Of a DNA stretch of 64,000 nucleotides, positions 9,083-16,557 are shown in pieces. This DNA is from Rhizobium sp. J15 (lineage in GTDB: Bacteria > Pseudomonadota > Alphaproteobacteria > Rhizobiales > Rhizobiaceae): assembly GCF_002531825.1 (NCBI RefSeq), contig NZ_NWSX01000025.1:19407-83406 (forward strand). The letters are read 5' to 3'. Under the pieces are notes generated by a model that worked only from the letters and a program-made list of their open reading frames with translations, did not search any database and was not told the DNA's origin. Each line of letters begins with the position of its first letter. Position 1 is the first letter of the stretch. A program made the position numbers and the translations under genes.

Positions 9083-9098
9083 TTTACCAATCGGTCAA
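9083..9098. promoter_or_regulatory. RutR-type operator
   Basis: TTTACCAATCGGTCAA matches the published RutR consensus TTGACCA-NN-TGGTCAA at 12 of 14 fixed positions, with the correct ACC/GGT spacing. It lies between rutR and the pyrimidine operon, about 140 bases before the first gene of the operon, where a repressor could control both directions. Confidence 0.75.
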
Positions 9099-9237
9099 AT
9101 ATCCGCCAGATGAAAAACAAAGGCAACTGGCGATTTTCCGGCGCTCGACAAAACCAATAAGAGGCGCGGGAATGGACCACGGGAACAGGCGGGCATGCCC
9201 CTTGCATGACTGCCGCAAACAGGTGAGGGCTTAAAAA

Positions 9238-10491
9238 ATGGTGGCAGCACCAGGCGAGAACATGCGCGTCAATGGCGACCGTCTCTGGGACAGTCTCATG
9301 GACATGGCCAAGATCGGCCCCGGTATTGCCGGCGGCAACAATCGCCAGACGCTGACGGATTCGGATGCTGAAGGCCGCAGCCTTTTCAAGACATGGTGCG
9401 ACGAAGCCGGCCTGACGATGGGCGTCGACCAAATGGGCACGATGTTCGCCACCCGTCCCGGCACCGATCCCGATGCCCTGCCGGTCTATGTCGGCTCCCA
9501 TCTCGACACCCAGCCGACCGGGGGCAAATATGACGGCGTTCTCGGTGTGCTTTCGGCGCTCGAAGTCGTGCGCACGATGAACGATCTCGGCATCAGGACC
9601 AAGCACCCGATCGTCGTCACCAACTGGACGAACGAGGAAGGCGCGCGCTTCGCGCCCGCCATGCTGGCGTCGGGCGTCTTTGCCGGCGTGCACAGCCTGG
9701 ACTTCGCCTATAACCGCAGGGACCCCGAGGGCAACCTCTTCGGCGACGAGTTGAAGCGCATCGGCTGGGTCGGCGACGAAGAGGTCGGCGCCCGCAAGAT
9801 GCACGCCTATTTCGAATATCACATCGAACAAGGCCCGATCCTCGAAGCCGAAAACAAGCAGATCGGCGTCGTCACTCACTGTCAGGGCCTGTGGTGGCTC
9901 GAATTCACCCTGACCGGCAAGGAAGCGCATACCGGCTCGACGCCGATGAACATGCGTGTCAATGCCGGTCTCGCCATGTCGCGCATCATGGAAATGGTCC
10001 AAGCTGTCGCAATGGGCGAACAGCCGGGCGCCGTCGGCGGCGTCGGCCAGGTTTTCTTCTCGCCGAATTCGCGCAACGTCCTGCCGGGCAAGGTGGTCTT
10101 CACCGTCGACATCCGCTCGCCCGACAAGGCCAAGCTCGACCGCATGCGGGCAAAGATCGAAGCCGAAGCCCCGAAGATCTGCGACGCGCTCGCCGTCGGC
10201 TGTTCCATCGAGGCGATCGGCCATTTCGCCCCCGTCACCTTCGACGAAAAGCTCGTCACCGCGGTCCGCTCCGCCGCCGAACGGCTCGGCTACAGCCACA
10301 TGAACCTCATCTCCGGCGCCGGCCACGACGCCTGCTGGGCCGCCAAGGTCGCGCCTGCCACCATGGTCATGTGCCCCTGCGTCGGCGGGCTCAGCCACAA
10401 CGAAGCGGAAGAGATTTCCAAGGAATGGGCGACGGCGGGCGCCGACGTGCTGTTCCACGCGGTGGTGGAGACGGCGGAGATTGTGGTGTGA
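9238..10491 (+). CDS. Zn-dependent N-carbamoyl-amino-acid / beta-ureidopropionate hydrolase
   Basis: This 417-residue M20-family amidohydrolase is of the HyuC/AllC type. Metal-site motifs are GSHLDTQPTGGKYDG (His88 and the following Asp), NWTNEEGARF (about 131, Glu-Glu pair), EYHIEQGPILE (about 195) and SGAGHDACW (about 360). In reductive pyrimidine breakdown such enzymes hydrolyse N-carbamoyl-beta-alanine to beta-alanine, CO2 and ammonia. N-carbamoyl amino acids from hydantoins are the alternative substrate. It is the first gene after the RutR operator, and dihydropyrimidinase lies downstream in the same operon. Met9 is a possible alternative start. Confidence 0.9.
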   Translation: MVAAPGENMRVNGDRLWDSLMDMAKIGPGIAGGNNRQTLTDSDAEGRSLFKTWCDEAGLTMGVDQMGTMFATRPGTDPDALPVYVGSHLDTQPTGGKYDGVLGVLSALEVVRTMNDLGIRTKHPIVVTNWTNEEGARFAPAMLASGVFAGVHSLDFAYNRRDPEGNLFGDELKRIGWVGDEEVGARKMHAYFEYHIEQGPILEAENKQIGVVTHCQGLWWLEFTLTGKEAHTGSTPMNMRVNAGLAMSRIMEMVQAVAMGEQPGAVGGVGQVFFSPNSRNVLPGKVVFTVDIRSPDKAKLDRMRAKIEAEAPKICDALAVGCSIEAIGHFAPVTFDEKLVTAVRSAAERLGYSHMNLISGAGHDACWAAKVAPATMVMCPCVGGLSHNEAEEISKEWATAGADVLFHAVVETAEIVV

Positions 10492-11081
10492 TGTCTAATG
10501 TCGCGCCCGGAGCCCCCTCATCCGACCCTTCGGGCCACCTTCTCCCCGCTGGGGAGAAGGGAACGGCTGCCGTTGCGGCTTCCCCCTTCTCCCCTCGGGG
10601 AGAAGGTGCCCGAAGGGCGGATGAGGGGGCTCCGGGCGCGACTAAAATTATCAAACAGGATGTCCGTAAACATCGTCCAGCGAAAACCGGGCAAGCCCGC
10701 CAGCTTCGCCGCAACGAAACCGAAGAGGAATACCACCTCTGGAGCGATTTGCGCGCGCGACGCCTGAACGGCTACAAATTCGCACGGCAGGTTCCGCTCG
10801 GCCCCTTCATCGTCGATTTTCTCTGTCGTGAAGAGCGACTGATTGTTGAAGTCGATGGCTTCCAGCATGCCGAGAGCGCGACCGATCAACGCCGAGCGGA
10901 ATGGCTCAACGCCAATGGCTATTCGGTCTTGCGCTTTTGGAATCAGGAAATCTCGCGCGAACGGCGCTCGGTCCTGGAAACGATCCTTGCGGCCTTGCAG
11001 GGCCGACTCGAATTCAGCTCCGAATTGCCGAGCTTCTATTCGCCAGCCGCATTCACAGATAAGGATAGGGAACGATCATGA
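10491..11081 (+). CDS. DUF559 (Vsr-like nuclease fold) protein with repeat-encoded N terminus
   Basis: The C-terminal two thirds is a DUF559 domain. It contains LWSDLRARRLNGYKFARQ, then PLGPFIVDF and LIVEVDGFQH with the Asp and Glu-x-Asp of the PD-(D/E)XK/Vsr-like site, and YSVLRFWNQEI. The only in-frame ATG is at 10491, sharing one base with the stop of the hydrolase gene. From it the frame runs without a stop through the large palindrome at 10501-10641, giving about 50 low-complexity residues (Gly/Pro/Ala/Ser-rich) before the conserved part. Its stop overlaps the dihydropyrimidinase start (ATGA). Function is unknown; nuclease activity is inferred from the fold only. An unusual start codon after the palindrome is possible. 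Confidence 0.75.
   Translation: MSNVAPGAPSSDPSGHLLPAGEKGTAAVAASPFSPRGEGARRADEGAPGATKIIKQDVRKHRPAKTGQARQLRRNETEEEYHLWSDLRARRLNGYKFARQVPLGPFIVDFLCREERLIVEVDGFQHAESATDQRRAEWLNANGYSVLRFWNQEISRERRSVLETILAALQGRLEFSSELPSFYSPAAFTDKDRERS
10501..10641. repeat. RIME-like large palindrome
   Basis: Two arms of about 60 bases (10501-10561 and 10580-10641) are reverse complements apart from three small differences, around a spacer of about 18 bases. Each arm contains its own smaller hairpins (CCCTTCGGG and CTTCTCCCC/GGGGAGAAG). Elements of this sequence type (CCTCATCCG...TTCTCCCC) are common dispersed palindromes in rhizobia. Here it lies inside an operon, directly before and partly within a DUF559 reading frame. 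Confidence 0.93.
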
Positions 11082-12532
11082 CCACAGTCATCAAGAACGG
11101 CACCATCGTCACGGCCGACCTCACCTACAAGGCTGACGTCAAGATCGATGGCGGCAAGATCGTCGAGATCGGTCCGAACCTCTCCGGCGACGAAACGCTG
11201 GATGCGACCGGCTGCTATGTCATGCCGGGCGGTATCGATCCGCACACCCATCTCGAAATGCCCTTCATGGGCACCTATTCCTCCGACGATTTCGAGAGCG
11301 GCACGCGCGCGGCCCTTTCCGGCGGCACCACAATGGTGGTCGATTTCGCCCTTCCCGCCCCGGGCCAGTCGCTGCTCGAGGCGCTGACCATGTGGGACAA
11401 CAAATCGACCCGGGCCAATTGCGATTATTCCTTCCACATGGCGGTGACCTGGTGGAGCGAGCAGGTCTTCAAGGAGATGGAGACCATCGTCCGCGACAAG
11501 GGCATCAACACCTTCAAGCACTTCATGGCCTATAAGGGCGCGCTGATGGTGGATGACGACGAGATGTTCGCCTCGTTCCAGCGTTGCGCCGAACTCGGCG
11601 CGCTGCCGCTGGTGCATGCCGAAAACGGCGACGTCGTCGCCTCGATGTCGGCAAAGCTGCTCGCCGAAGGCAATAACGGTCCCGAGGCGCATGCCTATTC
11701 CCGCCCGGCCGAGGTCGAGGGCGAGGCCACCAACCGCGCCATCATGATCGCCGACATGGCCGGCTGCCCTGTCTATATCGTCCATACCTCCTGCGAGCAG
11801 GCGCATGAGGCGATCCGCCGGGCCCGCGCCAAGGGCATGCGCGTCTACGGCGAACCGCTGATCCAGCACCTTACGCTCGACGAGAGCGAATATTCCAATC
11901 CCGACTGGGATCACGCCGCCCGCCGGGTCATGTCGCCGCCCTTCCGCAGCAAGCAGCACCAGGACAGCCTCTGGGCGGGGCTTGCCTCCGGCTCGCTGCA
12001 GGTGGTCGCGACCGACCATTGCGCCTTCACGACGGCGCAGAAACGTTTCGGCGTCGGCGATTTCACCAAGATCCCGAACGGCACCGGCGGCCTCGAAGAC
12101 CGCATGCCGATGCTCTGGACGCACGGCGTCAACACCGGCCGGCTGACGATGAACGAATTCGTCGCCGTCACCTCGACCAACATCGCCAAGATCCTCAACA
12201 TCTATCCGAAGAAGGGCGCGATCCTCGTCGGCGCCGATGCCGATATCGTCGCTTGGGATCCGAAGCGCTCCAAGATCATCTCGTCGAAGAGCCAGCAGTC
12301 GGCGATCGATTACAACGTCTTCGAAGGCAAGGAAGTGACCGGCCTGCCGCGCTACACGCTGACCCGCGGCGTCGTCGCAATCGAGGAAAGTACCATCAAG
12401 ACCCAGGAGGGCCACGGCGAATTCGTCCGTCGCGAACCGGTAACCGCCGTCAGCAAGGCGCTCTCCACCTGGAAGGAGATCACCTCTCCGCGCAAGGTGG
12501 AACGCAGCGGCATCCCGGCAACGGGCGTGTGA
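11078..12532 (+). CDS. hydA: Dihydropyrimidinase (D-hydantoinase)
   Basis: The 484-residue protein is a cyclic amidohydrolase. Metal ligands are visible as DPHTHLE (His56, His58), the carbamylated Lys153 in HFMAYKGALM, VHAENGD (about 183), VHTSCEQ (about 235) and TDHCAF (Asp near 315). The enzyme opens the ring of 5,6-dihydrouracil or dihydrothymine, producing the N-carbamoyl-beta-amino acid used by the upstream hydrolase. Its ATG overlaps the stop of the DUF559 gene, so its translation may now depend on that gene. The dehydrogenase for the first step (PydA/PreA type) is not in this window. Confidence 0.94.
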   Translation: MTTVIKNGTIVTADLTYKADVKIDGGKIVEIGPNLSGDETLDATGCYVMPGGIDPHTHLEMPFMGTYSSDDFESGTRAALSGGTTMVVDFALPAPGQSLLEALTMWDNKSTRANCDYSFHMAVTWWSEQVFKEMETIVRDKGINTFKHFMAYKGALMVDDDEMFASFQRCAELGALPLVHAENGDVVASMSAKLLAEGNNGPEAHAYSRPAEVEGEATNRAIMIADMAGCPVYIVHTSCEQAHEAIRRARAKGMRVYGEPLIQHLTLDESEYSNPDWDHAARRVMSPPFRSKQHQDSLWAGLASGSLQVVATDHCAFTTAQKRFGVGDFTKIPNGTGGLEDRMPMLWTHGVNTGRLTMNEFVAVTSTNIAKILNIYPKKGAILVGADADIVAWDPKRSKIISSKSQQSAIDYNVFEGKEVTGLPRYTLTRGVVAIEESTIKTQEGHGEFVRREPVTAVSKALSTWKEITSPRKVERSGIPATGV

Positions 12533-12589
12533 CATGGCGCGCGACGATACGGCCAACAACCGGGGAACGGCGCCTCCATGCGGATGACC

Positions 12590-13003
12590 TCACGCCGGCA
12601 CCAGCGCGTCCAGCTCCGGGAGAAGCACGACGCTTTCCTGCTCGTGCGGATCGGTGCGGGCGATGACCGCCGTGCATGGCGTGCTGCTGAGGTTCGCCGG
12701 CATATGCGGCACGCCTGCCGGGATGTAGAAGAGCTCTCCGGCATGGGTAATGACGTGATGCTCCAGCCGGTCGCCATACCAGGTATGGGCCTCGCCGGAG
12801 AGCACGTAGATCGCCGTCTCATGCGCTTCGTGCAGGTGCGCCTTGGCGCGCACGCCGGGCGGGATCGTCAGCAGGTGCATGCAGATGCCCTTGGCGCCGA
12901 CCGTCTCGGCCGCTATCCCTTGGAAATAGCTCAGCCCCTGCTTGCCATCATAGGCATGGTTGGGGCGAACGATGTGGCAGGTGGGTTTTGATGTCGCGTC
13001 CAT
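12590..13003 (-). CDS. Cupin-domain protein
   Basis: This 137-residue single-domain cupin has the metal-binding motif pattern HLHEAHETAIYVLSGE at about residue 57 and PAGVPHMPAN at about 95. It is small and cytoplasmic. The ATG at 13003 has a good upstream GAGGAAG ribosome site, and the longer open frame before it is not needed. It runs antisense in the middle of the pyrimidine locus, converging on hydA and diverging from the ABC ATPase gene, so it probably splits the locus into two transcripts. The substrate is unknown; a small-molecule isomerase, dioxygenase or sensor role is possible. Confidence 0.85.
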   Translation of the reverse strand: MDATSKPTCHIVRPNHAYDGKQGLSYFQGIAAETVGAKGICMHLLTIPPGVRAKAHLHEAHETAIYVLSGEAHTWYGDRLEHHVITHAGELFYIPAGVPHMPANLSSTPCTAVIARTDPHEQESVVLLPELDALVPA

Positions 13004-13097
13004 TTTCTTCCTCCATGAAATATGCCGCCGGCCAAGCCTGCGGCGATGGTAACATGCAAACCGCCTCCCGGCGGCGAAAACAAGATCGGTCGCATTG

Positions 13098-13883
13098 ATG
13101 CAAGCACCCTCCGTCGTATCCGCCAAGGACCTCTGTCTCACCTACCAGGCGAATGACGGCCCGGTGCGGGCGCTGAGCGATGTCAATCTCGATGTGCGCA
13201 AGGGCGATTTCGTTTCCTTCATCGGCCCGTCCGGCTGCGGCAAGACGACCTTCCTGCGCGTCATCGCCGACCTCGAAAAGAGCACCTCGGGCGAAATCTC
13301 GATCAACGGCATGACGCCGGAACAGGCCCGCAAGGCCCGCGCCTACGGCTATGTCTTCCAGGCGCCGGCGCTCTATCCCTGGCGCACCATCGAAAACAAC
13401 ATCGCCCTGCCCCTGGAGATCATGGGCTATGGCGGCGCCGACCGGACGAGGCGGATCGCCGAGGCACTCGATCTCGTCGGCCTCTCCGGCTTCGAAAAGA
13501 AATTCCCCTGGCAGCTTTCCGGCGGCATGCAGCAGCGCGCCTCGATCGCCCGCGCGCTCGCCTTCGACGCCGACCTGCTGCTGATGGACGAGCCCTTCGG
13601 CGCATTGGACGAAATCGTCCGCGACCATCTGAACGAAGAACTGCTGAAACTCTGGGCCCGCACCAACAAGACCATCTGCTTCGTCACTCACTCCATCCCC
13701 GAGGCGGTCTATCTCTCGACCAAGATCGTGGTGATGTCGCCGCGCCCGGGCCGCGTCACCGATGTGATCGACTCGACGCTTCCGGCCGAACGCCCGCTCG
13801 ACATCCGCGACACCCCGGAATTCCTGGAAATCGCCCACCGCGTCCGCGAGGGGCTGAGGACGGGGCATAGCCATGAGGTTTAG
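13098..13883 (+). CDS. ABC transporter ATP-binding protein (nitrate/taurine/pyrimidine type)
   Basis: The 261-residue ATPase has a Walker A GPSGCGKTTFLR (about residue 44), signature LSGGMQQRASIARAL (about 139), Walker B LLLMDEPFGALDE (about 160) and switch His in CFVTHSIPEA. It belongs to the NrtD/SsuB/TauB branch, which powers importers with THI5/NMT1-type binding proteins. The permeases and binding protein follow downstream. The ATG at 13098 follows directly after an in-frame TTG, and the ATG is preferred. The 94-base gap to the divergent cupin gene probably holds promoters for both. Confidence 0.93.
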   Translation: MQAPSVVSAKDLCLTYQANDGPVRALSDVNLDVRKGDFVSFIGPSGCGKTTFLRVIADLEKSTSGEISINGMTPEQARKARAYGYVFQAPALYPWRTIENNIALPLEIMGYGGADRTRRIAEALDLVGLSGFEKKFPWQLSGGMQQRASIARALAFDADLLLMDEPFGALDEIVRDHLNEELLKLWARTNKTICFVTHSIPEAVYLSTKIVVMSPRPGRVTDVIDSTLPAERPLDIRDTPEFLEIAHRVREGLRTGHSHEV

Positions 13884-13902
13884 GCGCGTGTTGTTGGAAA
13901 AG

Positions 13903-14063
13903 ACCCCTCCCCAACCCCTCCCCACAAGGGGGAGGGGCTTTGGCGCTCGCAGCAATCCCTCATCTTCTGACGCAACGCTACAGCAAGCTGTGACCTTGCT
14001 ATGGAAGACAAAGCGGGCCGCAGGCTTGCCCCTCCCCCTTGTGGGGAGGGGTTGGGGAGGGGT
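13903..14063. repeat. Perfect 36-base inverted repeat flanking an 89-base core
   Basis: Positions 13903-13938 are the exact reverse complement of 14028-14063. Each arm is a run of CCCCTCCCC-type blocks around an internal CCCCACAAGGGGG hairpin. It sits 19 bases after the stop of the ABC ATPase gene and ends four bases before the ATG of a DUF559 gene. CCCTCCCC...ACAAGGGGGAGGG palindromes of this type are widespread intergenic repeats in alphaproteobacteria. Confidence 0.95.
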
Positions 14064-14067
14064 TTAG

Positions 14068-14448
14068 ATGCCACATTCCAACATCACCCCTAAAACCCGC
14101 CAAAGGGCAAAACGCCTCCGCCGTGAACTCACAAAGGCAGAGGCTGCGATGTGGAACATGCTTCGCGATCTCAGGCCCCACGGTGCCCGGTTCCGGCGCG
14201 AAACGCCGATCGGCCCCTATATCGCTGATTTTGCCTGGCTGTCGGCACGTCTCATCGTCGAAGTTGACGGCGACAGCCACGAAACGACCGCCGGTCGCCG
14301 GCATGATCTCGCCCGGGACGCATTTTTGCGCAACCAAGGTTTCGACGTGCTCCGCTTCGACAATGCCCAAGTGCTTGATGGACCTGACTACGTATTCATC
14401 ACCATCGAGAAACATGCCGCTCCATTCTTGAAGGAGCGCGCAGCATGA
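14068..14448 (+). CDS. DUF559 (Vsr-like nuclease fold) protein
   Basis: The 126-residue protein is one complete DUF559 domain. It has a basic N-terminal helix (RQRAKRLRRELTKAEAAMW), then ARFRRETPIGPYIADF and LIVEVDGDSH with the candidate catalytic Asp and Glu-x-Asp, then FDVLRFDNAQVL. It is related to, but clearly diverged from, the DUF559 protein encoded at 10491-11081. The ATG lies four bases after a perfect inverted repeat, leaving no room for a normal ribosome site outside the repeat. The stop overlaps the next permease start (ATGA). Function is unknown; relation to very-short-patch repair nucleases is by fold only. Confidence 0.85.
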   Translation: MPHSNITPKTRQRAKRLRRELTKAEAAMWNMLRDLRPHGARFRRETPIGPYIADFAWLSARLIVEVDGDSHETTAGRRHDLARDAFLRNQGFDVLRFDNAQVLDGPDYVFITIEKHAAPFLKERAA

Positions 14449-15374
14449 AACCCGACACCTTCAAGGACAAGATCGTCCCCGTCACCGCCATCCTGCTCCT
14501 CCTGATCGCCATCTGGTATGTCGCCGCCGTGCTGATGAACGCGCCGTTCCAGCGCGACATGGACAGCCGCGCCGGCGTCACGCCGACGACGATGGAATTC
14601 ATCGGCAAGACGCTGGCGCAGCCGAAACCGATCCTGCCGGCACCGCATCAGGTGGCGCAGAACGTCTATGAGAACACCGTCCTGCGCAGCCTTTCGAGCA
14701 GCCGCAGCCTCGTCTATCACAGCTGGGTCACGCTCTCATCCACCCTGCTCGGCTTCGGTTTCGGCATGCTGCTCGGAATCCTTCTTGCCGTGCTGATCGT
14801 GCACAACCGCGCCATGGACCGCTCGCTCATGCCCTGGCTGGTGGCAAGCCAGACGATCCCGATCCTCGCCATCGCGCCGATGATCGTCATCATCTCCTAT
14901 AACGTCCTGACCGGCGACAATGCGCTCGCGCATCTCCTGAACCTCGATTCCGACGCCTCCCGCCTCGTCTCCAAGGCGCTGATCTCCACCTATCTTTCCT
15001 TCTTCCCCGTCGCCGTCGGCATGGTGAAGGGGCTGCGCTCGCCCGAAATCATGTATCTCGACCTGATGCGCACCTATAATGCCAGCCCCATGCAGACCTT
15101 CTGGAAGCTGCGCGTTCCGGCCTCTATCCCCTTCCTCTTCACCTCGATGAAGGTCGCGATCGCCGCAAGTCTGGTCGGGGCCATCGTCGGCGAGCTGCCG
15201 ACGGGCGCCGTCGCCGGCATCGGCTCCAAGCTGCTCGCCGGTTCCTATTACAGCCAGACCATCGATATCTGGGCGGCCCTCGTCGCCGGATCGCTGCTTG
15301 CGGGCGTTCTGGTCGCGATCGTCGGCCTTGCGGCGAAGATCGTCGACCGCGCCATGGGCGGGAGGCCGGCATGA
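14445..15374 (+). CDS. ABC transporter permease (NrtB/SsuC type), first of two
   Basis: This 309-residue inner-membrane protein has an N-terminal anchor helix (residues 10-30), a periplasmic stretch, and five or six further membrane segments. The cytoplasmic EAA-like loop reads LMRTYNASPMQTFWKLRVPAS (about residue 205; family core TFWKLRVPAS) and contacts the ATPase. It pairs with the next permease gene, whose ATG overlaps its stop by four bases. Together with the ATPase and the THI5/NMT1-like binding protein it forms an importer, by context for a pyrimidine-like compound. Confidence 0.9.
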   Translation: MKPDTFKDKIVPVTAILLLLIAIWYVAAVLMNAPFQRDMDSRAGVTPTTMEFIGKTLAQPKPILPAPHQVAQNVYENTVLRSLSSSRSLVYHSWVTLSSTLLGFGFGMLLGILLAVLIVHNRAMDRSLMPWLVASQTIPILAIAPMIVIISYNVLTGDNALAHLLNLDSDASRLVSKALISTYLSFFPVAVGMVKGLRSPEIMYLDLMRTYNASPMQTFWKLRVPASIPFLFTSMKVAIAASLVGAIVGELPTGAVAGIGSKLLAGSYYSQTIDIWAALVAGSLLAGVLVAIVGLAAKIVDRAMGGRPA

Positions 15375-16498
15375 GACATCTGACCTTCTCCTGGCAGGGC
15401 ACGGTCGCCCTGCTCCTCTGTCTCGCGGCTCTGATAAGCCTGCCGCTTGTGGCCGAGGGCGCCGCCAATCCTTTAACCGACGGCACGGCAAGCCTCATCT
15501 TCATCACCGTCGCCGCGGCCGCTCTCCTGTCTTTCGCGCCGCAGCCGCCGGCCTACCGCGCCACCGTGCTGTTCATCGGCGCGCATGGCGCCGCCTGGAT
15601 GCTGCTGTCGGCGCTGTCCGGCAACGAGGGTCTTGCGACCCGGGCCTTCTTCCTGCTGCTCTTCGCCTCCTGGCTGCTTGCCTGGCGATGCGTCACGGAA
15701 CTCTCGAAACTGCAACCGCTGACCACATTCGGCAAGTCGGCGCTGCAATTGCTGATTCCGGCGATCTTCGGCGCTTGGATCCTCATCCTCTGGGAAGCGA
15801 TCACCCGCGGCGCCGGCGTCCCCTTCATCCTGCTGCCGCCGCCGAGCGCCATCGGCGCGCGCATCATGGCGTCCCTGCCGATCCTCGGCGATGACGTCAG
15901 GCAGACGATCTTCAAGGCGGTGCTGATCGGCTATGTCGTCGGCTGCCTCAGCGGCTTCGTCGTCGCGGTGCTGGCCGACCGCGTCGCTTTCCTGCGCCGC
16001 GGCCTGCTGCCGATCGGCAACATGGTGTCGGCCCTGCCGATCATCGGCATCGCCCCCGTCATGGTCATGTGGTTCGGCTTCGACTGGCCGTCGAAAGCCG
16101 CCGTCGTCATCATCATGACCTTCTTCCCGATGCTGGTGAACACCGTCGCTGGCCTCGCCGCCTCCGGCAGCATGGAGCGCGACCTGATGCGCACCTATGC
16201 ATCGAGCGACTGGCAAACGCTGCTGAAGCTCAAGCTTCCGGCGGCCATGCCCTTCATTTTCAACGCACTGAAGATCAACTCGACGCTGGCGCTGATTGGT
16301 GCCATCGTTGCGGAATTCTTCGGGACGCCGATCGTCGGCATGGGCTTTCGCATCTCCACCGAGATCGGCCGCATGAACGTCGACATGGTCTGGGCGGAAA
16401 TCGCCGTTGCGGCGCTGGCCGGCTCGATCTTCTATGGCATCATCGCCCTGACGGAACGGGCGGTGACGTTCTGGCATCCGTCTATCCGTGGTGGCTAG
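15371..16498 (+). CDS. ABC transporter permease, second of two
   Basis: The 375-residue membrane protein begins with about 120 residues containing four extra hydrophobic segments not found in a minimal permease. The common BPD_transp_1 core follows, with its EAA-like loop at MRTYASSDWQTLLKLKLPAA (about residue 272). The first four bases overlap the end of the previous permease gene. The N-terminal extension is probably a set of additional transmembrane helices. The role is the second half of the heteromeric channel. Confidence 0.9.
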   Translation: MRHLTFSWQGTVALLLCLAALISLPLVAEGAANPLTDGTASLIFITVAAAALLSFAPQPPAYRATVLFIGAHGAAWMLLSALSGNEGLATRAFFLLLFASWLLAWRCVTELSKLQPLTTFGKSALQLLIPAIFGAWILILWEAITRGAGVPFILLPPPSAIGARIMASLPILGDDVRQTIFKAVLIGYVVGCLSGFVVAVLADRVAFLRRGLLPIGNMVSALPIIGIAPVMVMWFGFDWPSKAAVVIIMTFFPMLVNTVAGLAASGSMERDLMRTYASSDWQTLLKLKLPAAMPFIFNALKINSTLALIGAIVAEFFGTPIVGMGFRISTEIGRMNVDMVWAEIAVAALAGSIFYGIIALTERAVTFWHPSIRGG

Positions 16499-16557
16499 GC
16501 GCGCGCGGGCTTCGCAAATGGGGTTCGGGCATAACTTCAGAGGGTAAGGACAAGAAA

